Assembly: GCF_023516615.1 (NCBI RefSeq)
Contig: NZ_JAMGBF010000048.1
Span: forward strand, 1-49,602
Direction: 5' to 3'
Length of the DNA: 49,602 nucleotides
DNA from: Streptomyces panaciradicis
Lineage (GTDB): Bacteria; Actinomycetota; Actinomycetes; Streptomycetales; Streptomycetaceae
The position numbers were made by a program, and so were the translations under genes. Of this stretch, positions 45,668-49,602 are shown piece after piece. The first letter of the stretch is position 1. Each line of letters opens with the position of its first letter. Below the pieces are notes generated by a model, which was not told the DNA's origin, made no database searches, and worked only from the letters and a program-made list of their open reading frames with translations.

Positions 45668-46522
45668 TCAGAGGTCCAGTACGCGCGCGATCGTGCGGAG
45701 GACGCCGTGGTCGTTGTTGGACGGGGCCAGGTGGCGGGCGCGGGCGATGACGTCCGGGTGGGCGCCCGCCATGGCGAAGGACCACTCGGCGGCGTCCAGC
45801 ATCTCCAGGTCGTTGAGGTAGTCGCCGAACACCATGGTCTGCGCCGGGGTGATGCCGAGCGCCCGCTGCAGGCTGCGCAGGGCGTTGCCCTTGTTGGCGG
45901 TGCGGTTCATGACGTCGACCCAGTGCTCGCCGGAGACGACGACCTGGTGGGTGTCGGCGAACGGCGCCAGGGCGGGAGCGGTGGTGCGCGCGGCCGCGCC
46001 GAAGTCGAAGAGCGCCACCTTGATCACCTCGTCGTCGAGGGCGGTGGCGTCCTCCACCACCCGGTGCTCGACGTAGTACTTGCGCACCTCGGCCAGGAAC
46101 GGCTCGTCGCCCCGCTCGACGTAGGCCGCCCGCTTGCCGCAGACGACGGCGCCGACGTCCACGCCGTCGGCCACCAGCCTCCGTACGGCCTCCACCACGC
46201 GGGCGGCGACGCCGGGGGCCAGCGGGTCGGAGCTGAGTTCGACGCCGTCGCGGACGACGTAGGTGCCGTTCTCGGCGATGAACACCATGCCCTCGGCGAC
46301 CTCGGCGAACTGCCGTGCCAGCGTGGCGTACTGGCGTCCGCTGGCCGGGCTGAACAGCACCCCGCGCCGGCGCAGTTCGGCCAGCGTGTCCCACAGCCCG
46401 GGCGGGACGCGGCCCGCGTCGTCGAGGAGCGTGCCGTCCATGTCGGTGACGACCAGGCGGATGTCGGCAGGGCCGGCGGGCGGGTCGGGGACGGTGGCCT
46501 GGGGCGTGGGGGCGGAGGTCAT
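45668..46522 (-). CDS. Cof-type HAD-superfamily IIB phosphatase
   Basis: A 284-aa HAD hydrolase: nucleophile motif VVTDMDGTLLDD (motif I), SPASGR (motif II), lysine in TANKGNAL (motif III) and FGDYLNDLEML (motif IV), with a type IIB cap between. These act on sugar phosphates or related small molecules. A 20-residue Pro-rich N terminus precedes motif I. ATG at 46522 after GGAAGCAGG. It lies 74 bp upstream of the XRE gene, same strand. Confidence 0.92.
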   Translation of the reverse strand: MTSAPTPQATVPDPPAGPADIRLVVTDMDGTLLDDAGRVPPGLWDTLAELRRRGVLFSPASGRQYATLARQFAEVAEGMVFIAENGTYVVRDGVELSSDPLAPGVAARVVEAVRRLVADGVDVGAVVCGKRAAYVERGDEPFLAEVRKYYVEHRVVEDATALDDEVIKVALFDFGAAARTTAPALAPFADTHQVVVSGEHWVDVMNRTANKGNALRSLQRALGITPAQTMVFGDYLNDLEMLDAAEWSFAMAGAHPDVIARARHLAPSNNDHGVLRTIARVLDL

Positions 46523-46599
46523 GACCTGCTTCCGGTCGGGGCGCGCCGGGGCGCCGGAGGGTGGACGGCGGTCCCGTCACCCTACGCGAGCCGACCGGG

Positions 46600-48012
46600 T
46601 CAGCTGTTCGAGCGGATCAGTCCGGACAGGTAGCGCCACAGCGCCGAGCGGCGCCGGACGCCGTGCTCCGCGGCCTGCGCCGCGTCCGCCGACGCCACGG
46701 CGCTCTCTCGCGGCGGCGCCGGCCTGGGCACGGGCCCGGCGAGTTCGTAGCGCACCGGCAGGGACCGCAGCCCGCGCATGAACGGCGAGGACCGCCACGG
46801 GAGTTGGTCGACCGGGAGGGCGAGTTCCAAGTGGGCGAAGCGTTCGAAGACACGGCTGACGCCGGCCATCGCGATGGTCGAGGCCAGCTCCCGGGCCGGG
46901 CACTGGCGCCGGCCCGCGCCCCACGCCAGGTGGGCCCGGCTGCTGATGTTGGAGTCCGGGGTCATCTGGCCGGCGAAGAGGGGGTCGGCGTGGGCGGCGG
47001 CCGCGGAGACCCACACCGGATCGCCGGCGCGGACGACGTAGTCGCCGAGCGTGGTGTCCTCGGCCGCGAACCGCGGTACGAAGTTGACCAGGGGCGGCTT
47101 GCGCATGACGACCCGGTTCATGGTCTCGCGGACCATTCCGGCGGACAGGGTGGTGCGCACCCCGCCCGCGCTGTCCCCGCAGATCACCTCGACGACGGTG
47201 TTGGAGACGAGGATGCCCACGTGGTCGGAGGTCATGCCGAGCAGCATGAACAGCTCCCGCGCCAGCTCGTCGACCGAGAGGTCCGGGTGGGCGGCGAGCA
47301 GGTGGGAGGGGAAGTCGTCGCCCGGCTTGTCGATCTTGGCGGCGGCGAGGTCGGTGAGTGTCACCAGCAGCCGCTCCAGGGCGGGCCCGGCGTCGGGTCC
47401 GGCGTCCAGGATCCGCCACATGTCCATCAGGGCCTCGTCGCCCTGGGAGCCGGGGAAGCCGAGCAGGTGGCTCGCCGCCATCAGCGGCAGCGGCCGGGAG
47501 AACTGCGCGGACAGATCGGCGTGGCCGCTGCCGCCGCCCTGCGCGATGAGCGTGATCAGCTCGTCGGCGTACCCCGTGACGGCGGTCCGCAGCCGCTTGG
47601 CCAGCGGGTGGCGCGGGTCCTGGAAGGGGCGCAGCGCGGCGTCCCAGGCGGTGCGCAGGCCGCGGTAGCCCTCACCGCCCTGGATCAGTACGTGGTTGAC
47701 CTCCAGGGAGGGGGCCAGCGGCCAGTCGGCGGGCACCCGGCCCTCCGTCCGGGCCCGCCAGTTCTCCAGGCCCTTGGGCCAGGCGTCGTCGTCCTGGAGC
47801 ACCTGCAGCGACTCCCGGTAGCCCAGCACCAGCCAGGCGGGCACGCCCAGCAGGTCGACCGGGGCGACGGGACCGTGGCGGTCGCGCAGCCGCTCGTAGA
47901 CGAGGGCGGGGCGGATCTCGTAGTCGCGGGTCAGCAGGGGCTCAGGGGCGAGGTCCTCCAGCCGCGTGTCGTCCGGTGTCGCGTGCTCGTCGTCGACCAC
48001 GTGGAATTCCAT
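46600..48012 (-). CDS. Cytochrome P450 with atypical K-helix motif
   Basis: A 470-aa soluble P450. The heme ligand is C371 in WGAGRRQCPA. The I-helix reads LLGMTSDHVGILVSNT in place of the usual AGxxT. The near-universal ExxR of helix K is E296-T-M-N299, followed by R300, so its arginine is shifted or lost. Similar CPA heme loops and ExxR losses are known in CYP157-type P450s of Streptomyces conservons, but no conservon genes are adjacent. The C terminus has 40 extra Arg/Ala-rich residues. ATG at 48012 after GGGGGAG. No ferredoxin is next to it. Confidence 0.9.
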   Translation of the reverse strand: MEFHVVDDEHATPDDTRLEDLAPEPLLTRDYEIRPALVYERLRDRHGPVAPVDLLGVPAWLVLGYRESLQVLQDDDAWPKGLENWRARTEGRVPADWPLAPSLEVNHVLIQGGEGYRGLRTAWDAALRPFQDPRHPLAKRLRTAVTGYADELITLIAQGGGSGHADLSAQFSRPLPLMAASHLLGFPGSQGDEALMDMWRILDAGPDAGPALERLLVTLTDLAAAKIDKPGDDFPSHLLAAHPDLSVDELARELFMLLGMTSDHVGILVSNTVVEVICGDSAGGVRTTLSAGMVRETMNRVVMRKPPLVNFVPRFAAEDTTLGDYVVRAGDPVWVSAAAAHADPLFAGQMTPDSNISSRAHLAWGAGRRQCPARELASTIAMAGVSRVFERFAHLELALPVDQLPWRSSPFMRGLRSLPVRYELAGPVPRPAPPRESAVASADAAQAAEHGVRRRSALWRYLSGLIRSNS

Positions 48013-48256
48013 GGCTGCGGCTCCCCCTTCGACACGGTCCGTGACGGCCCGCGGGCTGCCGGTGCTTGCGGGCCGCTGGGACCCTACCCCAGGTGTCGCC
48101 TCCGTCACCCGGCGGGGTACTGGCGGGTAGCCGAGCGGGCGGACGCCCGTCGCCGGGGTCACCCGTACGGTCCGGTGCGCTGGTGGGCCGCACCGGCCGG
48201 TGGTGCGCTGAGGGGAATCCGCGCCCGCACAGCCGCGTACGCCCAGGAGGCCCCGC

Positions 48257-49081
48257 ATGTCCCGTCGACCGTCCCGGCCCGTCCGTGTCCTCGCCTCCGC
48301 CGTGTCCCTCGGTGCGCTGCTGGCCGTCGCGGCGTGTTCGAGCGGCGGCGACGGAGGGAGTGCCGCGGCCTCCAGCGTCTCCGACTCGCCCCTCGCCGAG
48401 GTGGCGGGCACCAGCCCGACACCGGGTGCCCGGCTCACCGAGGCCGGGGCGCGGGCCGCGCTGATCACCGAGACGGACCTGGAGGGCGACTGGAACCAGG
48501 TCAAGACCGCCGCGTCCTGGGGCGACACCCTGCTGGTCGGGAAGGTCGACGTGGCCGCGTTCCTCACCGCCAAGGCGGACGCCGCCGACTGCCAGCGGCT
48601 CATGGACTCGCTCTATGACGACGACCTGCTGGGCAAGCCGTCCGGCGCGAACGCGCTGACCGGCTTCGAGGAGGGCGACTCCCGCCTGCTGTACCAGGTC
48701 GCCGCCTACAACCCGGTGCGGCTGAGCGCCGCGCTGGGCTGGATGAAGTCGCTGCCGGTCAAGTGCGACCAGTTCACCGCGACCGACGGCAAGGGCGGCA
48801 AGCGGACCGTGCAGGTGACGACCTCCTCGGTGCCCAACCAGGGCGACGCGCGGCAGGGGCTGCACGTGGTGGTGCAGGGGACCGCGAACGGCGAGCCCGC
48901 CACGCTCACCCTGGACGTGGCCGCCGTGCGCATCGGCAACGACGCGATCACGGTCACCGCCGGCGGTCTGGCCGGCGGCCAGCACGCCTCCCTGGAGCTG
49001 GCGGTGCGCGAGGGCGCCCAGCGGCTCAAGCAGGTCAAGGCCGGCAAGACACCCGCCCCCGGTGCCGGGCGCATCCGCTGA
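48257..49081 (+). CDS. Putative lipoprotein
   Basis: A 274-aa exported lipoprotein. The signal peptide has Arg-rich RRPSRPVR, a hydrophobic stretch and the lipobox LAVAAC with the lipidated Cys at 27, then a Ser/Gly/Ala linker. The mature part (about 60-265) is unlike any family I can name; it resembles lipid- or protein-binding lipoproteins of Streptomyces, with segments TETDLEGDWNQVKTA and ADAADCQRLMDSLYDD (two further cysteines, C98 and C175, may pair). ATG at 48257 after AGGAGG. Stands alone. Confidence 0.85.
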   Translation: MSRRPSRPVRVLASAVSLGALLAVAACSSGGDGGSAAASSVSDSPLAEVAGTSPTPGARLTEAGARAALITETDLEGDWNQVKTAASWGDTLLVGKVDVAAFLTAKADAADCQRLMDSLYDDDLLGKPSGANALTGFEEGDSRLLYQVAAYNPVRLSAALGWMKSLPVKCDQFTATDGKGGKRTVQVTTSSVPNQGDARQGLHVVVQGTANGEPATLTLDVAAVRIGNDAITVTAGGLAGGQHASLELAVREGAQRLKQVKAGKTPAPGAGRIR

Positions 49082-49112
49082 CGCGTCGAATCGACCCGTT
49101 CCGTGTCTCGTC

Positions 49113-49131
49113 CGGCCGGTCTCGCCGGCCG
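49113..49131. terminator. Hairpin after the lipoprotein gene
   Basis: CGGCCGG-TCTCG-CCGGCCG, 32 bp beyond the lipoprotein stop; 7-bp perfect stem. Confidence 0.6.
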
Positions 49132-49228
49132 ATTCCGCACACCTGATCAGCCGATTCCCGGGACAGCGTGATCACCGGGCGGCACAATGGCGGCGACGGC
49201 CGCAGGCGGTGCGAGAAGGAGTCGAGTC

Positions 49229-49602
49229 GTGAGTGAGAGCCACACCCCGTCGAGCGGGTCGGCACGGCTGAACACCGGTGTGGCGCACAACGCGCGCGTG
49301 TGGAACTACTGGATCGGCGGCAAGGACAACTACGAGGTCGACCAGCAGGTCGGTGAGCACGTCGCCGGGATGTTCCCGATCATCCGGGACATCGCCCGCG
49401 CGGACCGCTGGTTCCTGGGCCGGGCGGTGCAGTTCCTGACCGAGGAGCGCGGGATGCGCCAGTTCCTGGACATCGGCACGGGGCTGCCGACGGTGGACAA
49501 CACGCACGAGATCGCCCAGCGCATCGCCCCCGACTCCCGGATCGTCTACGTCGACAACGACCCCATCGTGCTCGCGCACGCCCGCACGCTGCTGACCAGC
49601 AC
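49229..49602 (+). CDS. DUF574/Methyltransf_19 SAM-dependent methyltransferase (3' partial)
   Basis: The first 124 residues of a family abundant in Streptomyces (PF04672). The hallmark N terminus NTGVAHNARVWNYWIGGKDNYEVDQ is present, then ADRWFLGRAV and the SAM-binding FLDIGTGLPTVDNTHEIA with VYVDNDPIVLAHA. GTG at 49229 after AAGGAG. It runs off the window end. Substrates of the family are mostly unknown. Confidence 0.93.
   Translation, partial: MSESHTPSSGSARLNTGVAHNARVWNYWIGGKDNYEVDQQVGEHVAGMFPIIRDIARADRWFLGRAVQFLTEERGMRQFLDIGTGLPTVDNTHEIAQRIAPDSRIVYVDNDPIVLAHARTLLTS

Overview
The window is a piece of a high-GC actinomycete chromosome, almost certainly Streptomyces. The signs are a very GC-rich sequence with strong third-position GC, many GTG starts and 4-bp ATGA/GTGA gene overlaps, a DUF574-type SAM methyltransferase, a cobF/cobK pair, zinc-free ribosomal protein paralogues and the GC-rich intergenic repeat common in Streptomyces. 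No insertion sequence, integrase, CRISPR array or rRNA was seen.

Region 1 (1-4160) is the end of a myo-inositol catabolic block: iolD (5' end cut off by the window), methylmalonate-semialdehyde dehydrogenase (mmsA/iolA) and a GntR/HutC-type regulator.

Region 2 (about 4190-26340) is a complete Wzx/Wzy-type glycopolymer locus of about 22 kb. It holds an initiating undecaprenyl-phosphate sugar transferase, six known or probable glycosyltransferases, UDP-glucose dehydrogenase, two extended-SDR epimerases, a SAM methyltransferase and a TylF-type O-methyltransferase, a flippase, a polymerase, a Wzz-like co-polymerase with an eroded kinase domain, a Tat-type right-handed beta-helix protein, an LCP ligase, and an unusual fusion of a DegT aminotransferase to a FlaA1/PglF-type 4,6-dehydratase. 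The enzymes suggest a polymer containing uronic acid and a 4-amino-4,6-dideoxy sugar, methylated and probably attached to the cell wall by the LCP protein.

The most striking feature is a 27-bp DNA element found five times, only in promoter-proximal gaps of this locus (centres 4203, 8143, 10941, 13034, 26325). Its core reads GTACGTATACG-N-CGTAAAT and it always has the same orientation relative to the nearest downstream gene. The fifth copy lies between the long operon and a divergent TetR-family gene (26410-27150), which makes that TetR protein the leading candidate for a cluster-specific regulator.

Region 3 (27150-38620) is mostly housekeeping: a membrane SpoIIE-type phosphatase, an MMPL transporter, tRNA-Pro(GGG), a DUF309 protein, cobF and cobK facing each other, a receiver-domain protein, zinc-independent L33/L31/L36, a TSUP permease, an alpha/beta hydrolase, and a Dps/DUF3140/HhH stress group with a SigB-like promoter.

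Region 4 (38645-46522) is a tightly overlapped minus-strand catabolic operon of unknown substrate: an XRE-cupin regulator, an M24 hydrolase with altered metal ligands, E1 alpha and beta of a 2-oxoacid dehydrogenase without E2/E3, an amidohydrolase, a bicupin and an SDR lacking Tyr/Lys. A HAD phosphatase lies upstream. Region 5 (46600-49602) has a cytochrome P450 with an altered ExxR motif, a lipoprotein and the start of a DUF574 methyltransferase that runs off the window.
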